Notes: generated by a model not told the origin, from the letters alone. A stretch of 64,000 nucleotides of DNA from Lysinibacillus contaminans (GCF_001278945.1 NZ_LGRV01000004.1:30249-94248), one strand, 5' to 3'; positions 27,350 to 36,660 are shown, counted from the first letter of the stretch. Made by a program: numbers and translations.

Positions 27350-28721
27350 TATTTCCAGCTCCTCTAAACGTCAATACAAATGTAGTTCCCCTATTCTCTT
27401 CACTATGAACTTTTATTTCACCGTCGTGTGCGTGAACAAGTTCCTTCACAATAGCAAGGCCTAATCCAGAACCGCCTAATGCGCGAGCGCGAGATTTTTC
27501 CACCCTATATAGACGATCAAAAATGTAAGGTAAATCTTTCTTAGAAATTCCTTTTCCTGTGTCTTCAATTATTATTTGTATTTCCTGATTTATGCACTTG
27601 GCTGTCACTACAGCTGTATCTCCAACTGTACAATACTTTAATGCGTTATCTAGTAAATTAATAATAACTTGTTCAAGCCTTAACGAATCTGCGATTATCG
27701 TTATAGATTCTTCACAGTGGACATAGAAGTTTATTTGTTTTTCCTGAAAAGCTGGGCTCAGCTTCGTTTCAATATTCCCCAAAAACAACTTGGCATCAAG
27801 GCGTTCTTTTTCTATAACAAATGCGTTTTCATCCATTTTTGCTAAATCAAATAAATCTTTAATCAAATGCGAAAGCCGGTTTGTTTCTTCTATAATAATG
27901 GCTAAATATTTCTTTTTATCCTCCTCTGACAAATTACGTTTATAGAGAATATCTGTGTATCCTTTGATGAATGTTAAGGGTGTTCTTAACTCATGAGCAA
28001 TGCTAGATAGGAATTCCTTTCGCTCCTGCTTCACATACTTCAAATCATCTGCTAATAGCTGTATCGCATTCGACAAATCACCAAGTTCATCTTTGCCACT
28101 TTTAGCAAGAGTTACGGTGAAATCTCCCTTACTCATTTTCAGCGTAGCCTCTTTCATTTGAATAAGGGGCTTGGCCAGCTTTCTAGACAAAATAATAATA
28201 ATGAGTATGGTCACCAATCCTGAAATCATACCAACCAATAAAAAGTGCTTATTCAGGCGTTCCATTAGCATGTGGATGGAATCTGTATTTTGAAGCATTA
28301 AAACGTATCCAACCGTTGTTTGTCCATCTTTTATTGGGCTAATTGTAGAAATAAACGCTACTTCTTCCCAATTTCCTTCTAATGTTTGCCCCATATAAGG
28401 AACTGGCGTGTTCAATTTTTTTAAATAATCTTCTATATTATCCTGAGGTCCAGAGGTTGTTAATATCTTTCCTTCGTTATTTATAATGACAACATCAGTA
28501 CTATCCACTGATTCCATTAAAGCTACATGGGATAGTGTTTCCCTGTCAAAATTTCGTTCTAAAATCGTTCTATGCGAATTCCCTCTTGCTTGTAAGCTAA
28601 TAAGTTCTTCTTCTACCCTTGAATCAGCAAGTGAAGCATGTAAAAAGAACATCATTAATGTTTCAATGCAAAATAATATGACAAAAAAGATAGTACCTAG
28701 CTTCAATGAAAGTTTGCGCAT
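27324..28721 (-). CDS. Sensor histidine kinase (HAMP type)
   Basis: A 465-aa membrane kinase with TM1 about 9-28, an extracellular sensor about 30-158 and TM2 about 160-180. The HAMP domain (about 180-232) has KPLIQMKEATLKMSKGDF. HisKA H243 lies in SSIAHELRTPLTFIKGYTD. The HATPase has the N box LLDNALKY, G1 EDTGKGISKKDLP, F box FDRLYRVEKSRA and G2 GGSGLGLAIV. The kinase precedes the regulator, the reverse of the usual order, with overlapping ends. The extracellular domain carries no recognised ligand-binding motif, so the signal is unknown. Confidence 0.9.
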   Translation of the reverse strand: MRKLSLKLGTIFFVILFCIETLMMFFLHASLADSRVEEELISLQARGNSHRTILERNFDRETLSHVALMESVDSTDVVIINNEGKILTTSGPQDNIEDYLKKLNTPVPYMGQTLEGNWEEVAFISTISPIKDGQTTVGYVLMLQNTDSIHMLMERLNKHFLLVGMISGLVTILIIIILSRKLAKPLIQMKEATLKMSKGDFTVTLAKSGKDELGDLSNAIQLLADDLKYVKQERKEFLSSIAHELRTPLTFIKGYTDILYKRNLSEEDKKKYLAIIIEETNRLSHLIKDLFDLAKMDENAFVIEKERLDAKLFLGNIETKLSPAFQEKQINFYVHCEESITIIADSLRLEQVIINLLDNALKYCTVGDTAVVTAKCINQEIQIIIEDTGKGISKKDLPYIFDRLYRVEKSRARALGGSGLGLAIVKELVHAHDGEIKVHSEENRGTTFVLTFRGAGNNENIVTNR

Positions 28722-28812
28722 CTATATACCGCCATTTTAAGTTTCTTAAGATTATACCCCTTAAGTTTGAAGATTTCATGCAGAAATAGAATATTTTTCT
28801 TCGTGTAGACAA

Positions 28813-28850
28813 TAAAAAAGGGTGATTTCTGTAAATTCAAGAAATCACCC
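28813..28850 (-). terminator. Terminator of the quinone-stress cluster
   Basis: The 11-bp stem GGGTGATTTCT / AGAAATCACCC is followed on the minus strand by six U. It lies just after the FMN reductase stop. Confidence 0.92.
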
Positions 28851-28859
28851 TACCATATT

Positions 28860-29402
28860 TTAAGCGTATTTTTGCATCCAGTTTAAGAAATTTTCAATAA
28901 CTTGATCTAAGAATTTGACTGTACCCTCGTCAGTTAAGTTACCTTCTGCATCAAATTTTGTGTGTACGGCGCCGACATATACTTCATTGCCACCAAGAAC
29001 TGGTGAGCTAATGCCTGGTGAGAATAAGATATCACGTAAATGTAATTGAGCTTTGACAGTTCCTAAGTTACCCATTGATGCACCCATAATAAATGATGGT
29101 TTGCCAATCATCACTTTGTCTACACGAGATAACCAGTCAATCGCATTCACCATAACGCCTGGTACTGTACCGTTATATTCTGGAGTTACCCAAAGTACAG
29201 CATCTGCAGCTTTTACTTTTGCTTTGAAATCTAACACAGCTTGCGGTGCTTCATTTTCTACATCTTGGTCATACATTGGCAAGTCGCGTAAGCTTAATAC
29301 TTCAAGTTCAAATTTCTCTGTATAACGTTTTTGAATGTATGTTGCTAATTGCATATTATAAGATTCTTTTCGAATACTACCTACGATTGCTACTACTTTC
29401 AT
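28860..29402 (-). CDS. NADPH-dependent FMN reductase / azoreductase-like flavoprotein
   Basis: A 180-aa flavodoxin-like protein. The phosphate loop is VGSIRKESYNMQLA (7-20), the flavin contacts are TPEYNGTVPGVMVNAIDW (about 76-93), and a conserved SMGNLGTVKAQLHLR segment follows. These fit the YhdA/ChrR/AzoR1 group that reduces FMN, azo compounds, quinones or chromate using NAD(P)H. It is the last gene of the mhq-like cluster, 64 nt after mhqN, and has GGGGGAAG upstream. Two-electron quinone reduction would suit the cluster's inferred role. Confidence 0.85.
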   Translation of the reverse strand: MKVVAIVGSIRKESYNMQLATYIQKRYTEKFELEVLSLRDLPMYDQDVENEAPQAVLDFKAKVKAADAVLWVTPEYNGTVPGVMVNAIDWLSRVDKVMIGKPSFIMGASMGNLGTVKAQLHLRDILFSPGISSPVLGGNEVYVGAVHTKFDAEGNLTDEGTVKFLDQVIENFLNWMQKYA

Positions 29403-29466
29403 ATTTCTTCCCCCTGGATTTTAACAATATCAAAAATATTGATTGCATGGTTTATTTTATATTTCA

Positions 29467-30084
29467 TTAATAATAAGTGACAAACTCCTCGACTGGTTTA
29501 CGGTAGCCTCGTAAACGACGACTACTTTCCTTTTCCTTGCCAATCGTAATCATTAAGGCAATTTCGTGTGTTGCTGGCACATTAAATAGAGAACGCATTT
29601 TTTCCTGATCAAAACCAATCATCGGACATGTGTCCCAGCCACGATTTTTTGCAGCGAGCATGAAAATCATACCTGAAAGTGATGCATTACGAATCGCATC
29701 TTCCTTCATAAAATCTTCGCCACGCCCCTCATAAAAATTCGTATTATCATCTATGAGACCTTGAAGCTCGAAATCAGTAATGATTCCTAAATCCACCATA
29801 CCCTGACTGATTCGTGCTGTTTGTTTATAAGCTTCTTTATCACCTAGTACTAAAACAACAGCTGATGCCGCATGTACTTTATATTGACCATAAGCTGCCT
29901 CACGCACTTTCTCCTTCATATCTTCATCCATTACAACGATGTATTCAGGATGCTGTAAATTAAACGCTGATGGCGCTAACTTCACATCTTCTAAAATTGG
30001 ACGAATATCGTTTTCAGTCATTTTGACATCTTTGATGAAATTATTTGCAGAGCGACGCTTGTCAATTAACTTCGTAAATTCCAA
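29467..30084 (-). CDS. mhqN: Nitroreductase family protein, MhqN-like
   Basis: FMN-dependent oxidoreductase of about 205 aa. The N-terminal RRSANNF, KLAPSAFNLQHPEY, the central NASLSGMIFMLAAKNRGWDTCPMIG (split over about 133-160) and the C-terminal SSRRLRGYRKPVEEFV closely resemble B. subtilis MhqN. MhqN is a quinone-stress enzyme encoded beside MhqO and controlled by MhqR. The TTG at 30084 is preferred because GGAGG lies 8 nt upstream; an earlier TTG overlaps that site. The gap to mhqO is 27 nt, so they form one transcript. Confidence 0.85.
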   Translation of the reverse strand: MEFTKLIDKRRSANNFIKDVKMTENDIRPILEDVKLAPSAFNLQHPEYIVVMDEDMKEKVREAAYGQYKVHAASAVVLVLGDKEAYKQTARISQGMVDLGIITDFELQGLIDDNTNFYEGRGEDFMKEDAIRNASLSGMIFMLAAKNRGWDTCPMIGFDQEKMRSLFNVPATHEIALMITIGKEKESSRRLRGYRKPVEEFVTYY

Positions 30085-30111
30085 TTGTATTACCTCCAAA
30101 TATAGAAATGC

Positions 30112-31095
30112 TTATTCATATTCTTTATCGAACGAAATTGCACTTCTTACAGTATCAATTGGGCGCACTAATTGCTCAATTTTGTTGCGTTCTGCTTCAA
30201 GGAATGGTGGCAATGATAATTTTTCACCTAAAGTCTCATAAGATTCGTCTCCCATGAAGCCTGGGCCATCAGTTGCCCACTCAAATAAAATTTGCGGTGC
30301 CACTCGTGCATATAACGATTCAAAGAAATGGCGATCTACATAGCCTGATGTATGGAAACCAAAGCCCTCTAAACGTTCTGTCCATTCATCTAATACAGCA
30401 CGATCTGCTACACGGAATGCTGCGTGGTGTACTGTACCAAAGCCTTGACGAGCAACTGGAAGAACTGTGTTATGTTCTACGACGATTTGTGCACCATTTC
30501 CACCTTCGCCTACTTCGAATAAGTGGAAATCACCCTCTTCAGCGATTTCAGTAAACAACATTACTTTTTCAAGTACAGTTTTAAAATATTTCAAATCCGA
30601 TACACGTATATGTACTGGACCTAGCCCTGTAATTGCATATTCAAGTGGTATTGGACCTTTCTGCCAAGGTGTACCAGAAGCAACACCTTCATTTTTTTCA
30701 TCTGAGATAAGTTGGTATTGTTGGTCGTCAAAATCAACAAATGAAAGAGTGTTTTTGCCGAATTGTTCTTTGATGCCAGTATGTTTGACTTCTAAGCGAT
30801 CAAATCGTTTTACCCAATACTCTAAAGCTGCATCAGTTGGGACACGGAATGATGTTTTTGAAATTTCATTCGTACCGTGTACACCTTTTGGGATATTCGG
30901 GAAATCAAAGAATGTCATATCTGTACCCGCGCTACCTTTGTCGTCTGCAAAGAATAAGTGATACGTTTGTATATCATCTTGATTGACTGTTTTTTTCACT
31001 AAACGCATCCCTAATACATACGTGAAAAATTTATAGTTTTCTTCTGCACTGCTAGTGATTGCTGTTACATGGTGAATGCCTTTTAAATGGTTCAT
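30112..31095 (-). CDS. mhqO: Ring-cleaving dioxygenase, MhqO-like (VOC fold)
   Basis: A 327-aa extradiol-type dioxygenase made of two vicinal-oxygen-chelate halves. Candidate metal ligands are His in GIHHVTAI (near residue 8), His in GTVHHAAFRV (about 225) and Glu in ILFEWATDGPGF (about 275), in the order expected for the 2-His-1-Glu site. Family members open hydroquinone or catechol rings. It is preceded by AGGAGG and, 19 nt upstream of the start codon, by a perfect MhqR-type palindrome. It is followed by mhqN. Confidence 0.88.
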   Translation of the reverse strand: MNHLKGIHHVTAITSSAEENYKFFTYVLGMRLVKKTVNQDDIQTYHLFFADDKGSAGTDMTFFDFPNIPKGVHGTNEISKTSFRVPTDAALEYWVKRFDRLEVKHTGIKEQFGKNTLSFVDFDDQQYQLISDEKNEGVASGTPWQKGPIPLEYAITGLGPVHIRVSDLKYFKTVLEKVMLFTEIAEEGDFHLFEVGEGGNGAQIVVEHNTVLPVARQGFGTVHHAAFRVADRAVLDEWTERLEGFGFHTSGYVDRHFFESLYARVAPQILFEWATDGPGFMGDESYETLGEKLSLPPFLEAERNKIEQLVRPIDTVRSAISFDKEYE

Positions 31096-31113
31096 AATTT
31101 AGTTCCTCCTGAT

Positions 31114-31131
31114 TATCTCGAATTCGAGATA
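31114..31131 (-). promoter_or_regulatory. MhqR-type operator before mhqO
   Basis: The perfect 18-bp palindrome TATCTCGAATTCGAGATA matches the published B. subtilis MhqR box. It lies between mhqR and mhqO, 19 nt from the mhqO start codon. Confidence 0.88.
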
Positions 31132-31147
31132 TATGTGTAAAATTTTT

Positions 31148-31582
31148 TTATTTTTTAGTGGCATTGATGCCGACTTTTTTTAGTGCATCCATCATCGAAT
31201 CCACTTCTTGTTCTGTTAAAACCTCAAAAATCTCGTTAATTTTTTGTTCATGTGCAGGGAAAATTCTTTGCATCAACATCTGTCCTTCCGATGTCAATAC
31301 TGCGTAAGTAACACGGCGATCCTTTGGACAAGAACGGCGACAGACAAACCCTTTTTCCTCTAGCTTATCAATGACATACGTGATACTACTACTAGCGATT
31401 AAAATCTTTTTCCCAATTACTTGAATCGGCTGTTCGCCTCTATGATAAAGAAACTCTAAGACTCCAAACTCAGTTTGATTTAACCCATATTGCAATAAAT
31501 CCTTTTTCGTTGCATCTTGTATCGCTTGATAGGCGCGGAATATGACAGTAAAAGCTTTTAAATTTCGATTATTCCCCTTCAC
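31148..31582 (-). CDS. mhqR: MarR-family repressor, MhqR-like
   Basis: A 144-aa winged-helix regulator. The DNA-binding region has LNQTEFGVLEFLYHRGEQPIQ, SSSITYVIDKLEEKG and the wing CPKDRRVTYAVLTSEG. One Cys pair flanks the wing start (VCRRSCPKD), which could sense electrophiles. Its position at the head of the cluster and the two matching operators support an MhqR-like repressor that is relieved by quinones. The start is GTG 31582 with GAGAGGGA upstream. It controls mhqO-mhqN and probably itself. Confidence 0.85.
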   Translation of the reverse strand: MKGNNRNLKAFTVIFRAYQAIQDATKKDLLQYGLNQTEFGVLEFLYHRGEQPIQVIGKKILIASSSITYVIDKLEEKGFVCRRSCPKDRRVTYAVLTSEGQMLMQRIFPAHEQKINEIFEVLTEQEVDSMMDALKKVGINATKK

Positions 31583-31615
31583 TCGATTCCCTCTCCCCCA
31601 ATTAACTCAAAAAAA

Positions 31616-31633
31616 TATCTTTAATTCGAGATA
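31616..31633 (-). promoter_or_regulatory. Second MhqR-type operator before mhqR
   Basis: TATCTTTAATTCGAGATA differs from the mhqO palindrome only in the CGA of its left arm. It lies 34 nt upstream of the mhqR start, which suggests autoregulation. It is also within 100 nt of the divergent catalase promoter. Confidence 0.78.
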
Positions 31634-31712
31634 ATCATATCATACTCATTTCGAAACAGCAAATATCTTAACTCTTCAAAATGTAATAGATATTTAACAC
31701 TTTTAGTTAGGT

Positions 31713-31737
31713 GTTTGCTAAAAATCTCAAAGGGTAT
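31713..31737 (+). promoter_or_regulatory. Sigma-B-type promoter of the catalase gene
   Basis: GTTTGC and GGGTAT are separated by 13 nt, close to the general-stress consensus GTTTAA-N12-14-GGGTAT. The -10 box is 35 nt upstream of the catalase ATG. B. subtilis katE is also sigma-B controlled. Confidence 0.78.
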
Positions 31738-31772
31738 AGTGTTTTGAAACTAATCTAAAGGAGGATTCTAAA

Positions 31773-33746
31773 ATGACTGAAAAACAACAGCAACTAGAAG
31801 CGTTCCGTGTAAATGATAAAGGACAAGCATTAACAACAAATCAAGGGCTGAAAATGGCAGATGACGAGCACTCTTTAAAAGCCGGTGATCGAGGTCCTAC
31901 CTTGCTTGAAGATTTTCATTTCCGTGAAAAAATGACACATTTTGATCATGAACGTATCCCCGAAAGAGTAGTCCACGCTCGTGGTTCTGCAGCACATGGT
32001 GTATTTGAAACATATGAATGCGCAAGTGACATTACGAAGGCTAAATTCTTAAATGGTAAAAATACAACAACCCCTGTTTTTGTTAGATTTTCTACAGTGG
32101 CTGGTTCTAGAGGTTCTGCCGATACTGTACGAGACGTTCGAGGTTTTGCTACAAAGTTCTATACAGAAGAAGGAAATTACGACTTAGTAGGTAATAATAT
32201 TCCTGTGTTCTTTATACAAGACGCAATTAAATTCCCTGATTTTATTCACTCCGTGAAACCTGAACCAAACAATGAAATTCCACAGGCTCAAAGTGCTCAT
32301 GATACATTTTGGGATTTTGTTGCTAATAATCAAGAGTCTGCACATACAGTAATGTGGCATCTATCTGACCGTGCTATACCAAGAAGTTATCGTATGATGG
32401 AAGGCTTTGGCGTCAATACGTATCGCTTTATTAATGCTGAGGGTAAAGCCCATTTTGTTAAGTTTCATTGGAAGCCATTACTCGGCGTTAAATCACTAGT
32501 ATGGGATGAAGCACAAAAAATTGCAGGAAAAGATCCTGATTTCCATCGTCGAGATCTATGGGATGCTATTGAACGAGGTGATTACCCCGAATATGAACTG
32601 GGTGTTCAGCTTATTTCTGAGGAAGATGAATTTAAATTTAGTTTTGATATCCTAGACGCAACTAAAATTTGGCCTGAAGAAGAAGTACCAGTTCGCATAC
32701 TTGGTAAAATGACACTCAATAAAAATGTAGATAATTTCTTTGCAGAGACCGAGCAGGTTGCGTTCCATGTTGGTCATGTGGTACCGGGCATTGACTTTTC
32801 AAACGACCCATTACTACAAGGTCGATTATTTTCATATACAGATACCCAATTAATACGACTAGGCGGACCAAACTTCCATGAGTTACCGATTAATCGACCT
32901 GTTTGTCCATTCCACAACAATCAACGAGATGGCTATGGACGTCACACAATTAATGTTGGACAAGTTAGCTATCATAAAAATTCTTTGGCGAATAATACAC
33001 CACGCCCTGTTCCCGAAGAAGAAGGGGGCTATGCTCATTACGAGGAAAAAATAGAAGGGCGTAAAGTACGTGCCAGAAGTGAGAGCTTTAAAGACCATTT
33101 TTCACAAGCTAGACTATTTTGGCTAAGTATGACTGATATTGAGAAAAAGCATATTATTGATGCGTTTAGTTTTGAAGTTGGTAAAGTAAAGAATAAACAT
33201 ATTCGAAAACAAGTAGTCGATATGTTTGCGCATGTTTGTAATACACTTGCAACAAAAGTAGCAGAGAATGTTGGAATAGAACCACCAGCAAAAGTAGAGG
33301 TACCTAACATTCAACAAACATCTCCTTCTGTCAGTCAAGAGCTTAATCCTGTAGAAACTGTAAAAACGCTTAAAGTAGCTGTACTTGTATCTGAGAAATC
33401 ACCACAAAACTTACAAGAGCTTTTATCTATATTTACAAAAGAAAATATTGTAGTTGAGCTCATTGGTTCTAAGCAAGGAATTCTTCAAGGTCACGAAATT
33501 AATCAAACATTTTCAACTACTGCATCCGTTCTATATGATGGTGTCTATCTAACTACGTCCTACGATGACACTCATCAGCAAAAGCTAGCGGACCACTTTA
33601 TACAAGAAGCATTCGATCACTTCAAAACAGTTGGCTATACAGAAAATATAACATCCATTCAGCAATTCACTAGAAAAGATGGTGTTGTTAAATCCCCTGA
33701 GGCCTTTGTTCAAGCACTCGCTCAACATCGTCATTGGGAGCGTTAA
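31773..33746 (+). CDS. katE: Large-subunit monofunctional catalase (KatE/HPII-like)
   Basis: A 657-aa haem catalase that decomposes H2O2. The catalytic His is in [13 protein letters not shown] (about 68), Asn in [15 protein letters not shown] (about 140), and the proximal haem Tyr region is [14 protein letters not shown] (about 355). After about residue 530 comes an extra flavodoxin/GATase-like domain ([13 protein letters not shown]...) that is characteristic of large-subunit catalases, although it is shorter than in E. coli HPII. GGAGG precedes ATG 31773. A sigma-B-type promoter upstream implies general-stress or stationary-phase expression. Confidence 0.93.
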   Translation: MTEKQQQLEAFRVNDKGQALTTNQGLKMADDEHSLKAGDRGPTLLEDFHFREKMTHFDHERIPERVVHARGSAAHGVFETYECASDITKAKFLNGKNTTTPVFVRFSTVAGSRGSADTVRDVRGFATKFYTEEGNYDLVGNNIPVFFIQDAIKFPDFIHSVKPEPNNEIPQAQSAHDTFWDFVANNQESAHTVMWHLSDRAIPRSYRMMEGFGVNTYRFINAEGKAHFVKFHWKPLLGVKSLVWDEAQKIAGKDPDFHRRDLWDAIERGDYPEYELGVQLISEEDEFKFSFDILDATKIWPEEEVPVRILGKMTLNKNVDNFFAETEQVAFHVGHVVPGIDFSNDPLLQGRLFSYTDTQLIRLGGPNFHELPINRPVCPFHNNQRDGYGRHTINVGQVSYHKNSLANNTPRPVPEEEGGYAHYEEKIEGRKVRARSESFKDHFSQARLFWLSMTDIEKKHIIDAFSFEVGKVKNKHIRKQVVDMFAHVCNTLATKVAENVGIEPPAKVEVPNIQQTSPSVSQELNPVETVKTLKVAVLVSEKSPQNLQELLSIFTKENIVVELIGSKQGILQGHEINQTFSTTASVLYDGVYLTTSYDDTHQQKLADHFIQEAFDHFKTVGYTENITSIQQFTRKDGVVKSPEAFVQALAQHRHWER

Positions 33747-33811
33747 AATCAGATAAAATTCATTCAAGGGTTTTCCAATAATTTTAAAATTTGTGGGCTA
33801 ACCTAGAAAAT

Positions 33812-33875
33812 AAAAAACACCTTTCATTGACTAACGGGTATTGAAACCTGAAATAATCAATGTGGAGGTGTTTTT
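33812..33875 (+). terminator. Long imperfect hairpin after katE
   Basis: The arms AAAAAACACCTTTCATTGA and TCAATGTGGAGGTGTTTTT pair over about 17 of 19 positions and end in a T run, so the element can terminate katE. The same right arm contains GGAGG followed by an ATG at 33880 and a 22-codon frame. That could be the remains of a leader or transposase start, but nothing recognisable is encoded. The rest of 33747-34037 shows nothing else. Confidence 0.5.
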
Positions 33876-33972
33876 CTAAATGTACAAGAATGAATCATTC
33901 AGAAAATGCGTGTATCATAAGTATTATCGAGGATTACATTTACAATAATATCCAATTTTAAAGAAATTAAAC

Positions 33973-34006
33973 AGCCAGTCGCCGGTACAATACCGTAAAC
34001 TGGCTT
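33973..34006 (-). terminator. Terminator of the YusW-like gene
   Basis: AGCCAGT / ACTGGCT is the outer stem with an inner CGGTA/TACCG stem, followed on the minus strand by TGTTTAATTTCTTT. Confidence 0.6.
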
Positions 34007-34037
34007 CGAATTCTCATTTGAGATTAGCTTTTTTTAG

Positions 34038-34508
34038 TTACTTTATTCTCTGGAATTCCTTTTCTGTCCCATCTTCAAACTTCACTTCTACCTCAATGGA
34101 TTGGTAGTCGTCTGCAATATTGAATACAGAAATTACTTGATCGATTACCTCATCATTCGATGTTGTCGAATCAAATGTCAACTGCTTAAATAATGGCTCA
34201 AGCTTTGTAAATGCTTCATCGCCATATAGTTTTTCATTCTTGCGATCATCTTCTAATTCTGCCTCCATGCCGGTTCTTTCATTATCATAATCCACGTCAT
34301 AAGATTCAGTAGCAGAATAATCTACATCCAATGAAAACTCTGTAAAGTTAAACAATGTAGACTTAGCAGCATTTTCATTTTTTTGCTTTTCTGTATTCGT
34401 CTCCTCAACAGGTGCATTTTCTGGCACATCTTTGACCTCATCCTTATTACACCCATAAAGTACTCCAGCTACTAAAGGCACTGCTAATAAAAGCTTTAAA
34501 TTCTTCAT
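34038..34508 (-). CDS. YusW-like lipoprotein
   Basis: A 156-aa lipoprotein. The signal peptide MKNLKLLLAVPLVAGVLYGC has its lipobox Cys at 20. A Glu/Asn-rich linker (about 22-48) is followed by a compact acidic domain (about 50-156) with FTEFSLDVDYSATESYDVDY and a VEVKFEDGTEKEFQ hairpin end. Size and pattern fit B. subtilis YusW-type proteins, whose function is unknown. AAAGGAG precedes ATG 34508. It is the same strand as, and downstream of, the TOPRIM/ATPase pair but separated by about 80 nt, so membership of that unit is doubtful. Confidence 0.7.
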   Translation of the reverse strand: MKNLKLLLAVPLVAGVLYGCNKDEVKDVPENAPVEETNTEKQKNENAAKSTLFNFTEFSLDVDYSATESYDVDYDNERTGMEAELEDDRKNEKLYGDEAFTKLEPLFKQLTFDSTTSNDEVIDQVISVFNIADDYQSIEVEVKFEDGTEKEFQRIK

Positions 34509-34589
34509 AATTTACACTCCTTTCGGTAGTACTTATTATTCCCGAATTCTAAAAAACTAATCAATGTCTTTAAAATTGGCCTTTACTAA

Positions 34590-35330
34590 TTATTGAACAT
34601 CCCGCTGAATTTGCTCTACCATTTCAACTAACAATGGCACATTTGTACTTCGTTGTAGTGAATTGCAATCCTGCATTACATACGCCCAGCTTTCTTCAAG
34701 CTTTTCATCATAGGTATTACCCTCGTTCACATGTAAAAATGGGCGCAAGTATTCTTCAATAGAACAAGATAGGGTTTCGATAAATTCATCCGCTTTACTG
34801 ACTTTACCGACAGCCTCCTCATTTCGCTCCCCCCACAACACATGCTCCAAATTCGTGGAGAAATAAAATAACTGATACGGCACATGATTCTTTTTCAAAG
34901 TAAAAGATTCACTCGTTGCAAGTATTTTAATATTTTGTGCCTTCAGCGTATTTCTTGCCTCAATCGCTTCTTTCTTCTTCGTCGACCCGACAAGTATTTC
35001 AGTCTCGTCATAAAATATTGAACCTTTCACGTCTGCACTCACCTTCACATGCTCATGTGGGATGAAACATCCATCCGCATCCGTTATTTGCACAATCGCT
35101 AGTAAATCCTTCGGTAAAAATTTATTTTTCTCTAAATAACGGCTAATGACTTGTCCAACCGTATTTTTAATGTTCGTAGTCTTTTTCGTACCTTCCCACT
35201 TGGTTAAAATATCACCACGTTGCACATCAAATCGAACCTCAGATTCTGCGAAGTACATATCTAGGTAATCGTACAAAATGATTTGCTCTGTTTCTCCCTC
35301 AACGACAACAAGAATTACCTTTTTAGTCAT
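34590..35330 (-). CDS. TOPRIM-like protein, partner of the adjacent ABC-type ATPase
   Basis: A 246-aa soluble protein. The N-terminal ILVVVEGETEQIILYDYLD gives the conserved Glu of a TOPRIM fold (E near 13), and IVQITDADGC (about 84-93) gives the Asp-x-Asp element. The C-terminal half has no motif I recognise. ATG 35330 lies inside the end of the ATPase gene (8-nt overlap, ATGACTAA), with GGGGG upstream, so translation is coupled. TOPRIM proteins encoded beside SMC/ABC-like ATPases are nuclease or toxin effectors in OLD, RloAB and PARIS-type defence systems. A similar role is inferred, not shown. Confidence 0.65.
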   Translation of the reverse strand: MTKKVILVVVEGETEQIILYDYLDMYFAESEVRFDVQRGDILTKWEGTKKTTNIKNTVGQVISRYLEKNKFLPKDLLAIVQITDADGCFIPHEHVKVSADVKGSIFYDETEILVGSTKKKEAIEARNTLKAQNIKILATSESFTLKKNHVPYQLFYFSTNLEHVLWGERNEEAVGKVSKADEFIETLSCSIEEYLRPFLHVNEGNTYDEKLEESWAYVMQDCNSLQRSTNVPLLVEMVEQIQRDVQ

Positions 35331-36660
35331 TACGGACCCCCGCTTTTCTAAAGGCGCGCTTAATATTAAATGTCTTCGTCTCTTTATAAATCTCTTCAGC
35401 CTGGCCCCCAAGCTGAACGGCACGTAAATAGACATCACGTGCATTATTCACTTCTTTAATGCCCTTTAACTGAACATATCGATGTTGTTCATTAACTGTT
35501 GTAAACCACAGATTTTTAATAGGCAGTACCTCTAACACACGTAAGTTATGTGAAGTGAAAATGAGCTGTCCTTTGCCACCTTCATCAATTACCATCAATA
35601 ATTCTCCTAACAAATACTCAAACACGCCTGAATCTAACTCATCAATCACAACACAAGCATTCGGATTATTATAAACAGCAATTAATGCACTTAATACCGA
35701 AATAATTTTCAAAATCCCTTCCGACTCCGTGCGTAATGGTAGTTCACATTCACCTCGCTTCGATAAAAATTCAAAGCGCACACCTTTTTCTCCGTTGTCT
35801 AAAGTTTGCTCTGTGATGAAATGGATTTTTATCATCAGCTCAGGAATAATGGTTGAAAGTACTTTATTTGTTTGATCAATTACTTTGCATAGTACTTCAA
35901 AACGATCTTTCTGAAGTAACGAAGTGCCTTCTAAATCATATGGAATAAATCCTCTCGATTTTTCCAAATGTACACTAAATGGCATAATATATTTCATCAT
36001 CAAAAGACCTATACTTTGGTTGTTAATGACATGCAAATCTCTGTTGAAATCTAACGCAATATTATTTAACAGATGCCATTCCATCTCACTAAGCATTTCC
36101 TGTAATACTGGCTTTAAATCCTTGTGGAATGCAAATGAAACATGCTCTTTTTGTGCCATTGCTCGCACAACCATCACCTTCACACGTAACTTCTCATTCA
36201 TATCTTTTAGTGAAGTCGTACGAATCTGTACAACATCCTCCTCTTTACAAATAAGTGTTTTCGAGCGTTTGCCCTTCTCATTCTCTCGGTAGCTTAACTT
36301 TTCAATTGTCGTATAAATACGCTCATCATCCTCTTGGAAAGCTACAAAATAATTTACAAAAAACTCTCCAAACTCATTTTGTACAAGAAAATCAAAATCT
36401 AAGCTCGCTGTTTCTTCCCCAGCCGTGATAAAACGCTTTTCTCGTAGTTGCAACTTTTCATTACTAATCCACCCAGAGATCAGCGTCTTCAATAAACTAA
36501 ACGCATCAACAATTGTCGTCTTTCCAGAACCATTTTGCCCATATATCCCCACAACTTTCGATTGCAAAAACGAATCGAAATCTACCGACAACGATATCTC
36601 ACCATCTCGCACGTTCTTTAAATTGTGCACAGTCACTTTTTTAATTTTCACAATACCCAT
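35323..36660 (-). CDS. ABC/AAA-type ATPase of a putative two-gene defence module
   Basis: A 445-aa ATPase of the COG1106/OLD-like class. Walker A is GIYGQNGSGKTTIVDAF (about 37-53) and the signature-like segment is LRTESEGILKIISVLSAL (about 325-342). Walker B is ACVVIDELDSGVFEYL with catalytic Glu (about 350-365), and the switch His is in IFTSHNLRVLE. The helical insert between Walker A and the signature has no recognised domain. Stop and start overlap with the TOPRIM gene. ATG 36660 has AGGAT upstream. The combination suggests an ATP-gated effector complex; the trigger and target are unknown. Confidence 0.75.
   Translation of the reverse strand: MGIVKIKKVTVHNLKNVRDGEISLSVDFDSFLQSKVVGIYGQNGSGKTTIVDAFSLLKTLISGWISNEKLQLREKRFITAGEETASLDFDFLVQNEFGEFFVNYFVAFQEDDERIYTTIEKLSYRENEKGKRSKTLICKEEDVVQIRTTSLKDMNEKLRVKVMVVRAMAQKEHVSFAFHKDLKPVLQEMLSEMEWHLLNNIALDFNRDLHVINNQSIGLLMMKYIMPFSVHLEKSRGFIPYDLEGTSLLQKDRFEVLCKVIDQTNKVLSTIIPELMIKIHFITEQTLDNGEKGVRFEFLSKRGECELPLRTESEGILKIISVLSALIAVYNNPNACVVIDELDSGVFEYLLGELLMVIDEGGKGQLIFTSHNLRVLEVLPIKNLWFTTVNEQHRYVQLKGIKEVNNARDVYLRAVQLGGQAEEIYKETKTFNIKRAFRKAGVRND

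Noticed and set aside
33880..33948. 22-codon frame starting MYKNESF after the katE hairpin
   Set aside because: A GGAGG lies 11 nt upstream, but the product is very short and unrecognised, and the GGAGG is part of the hairpin arm.
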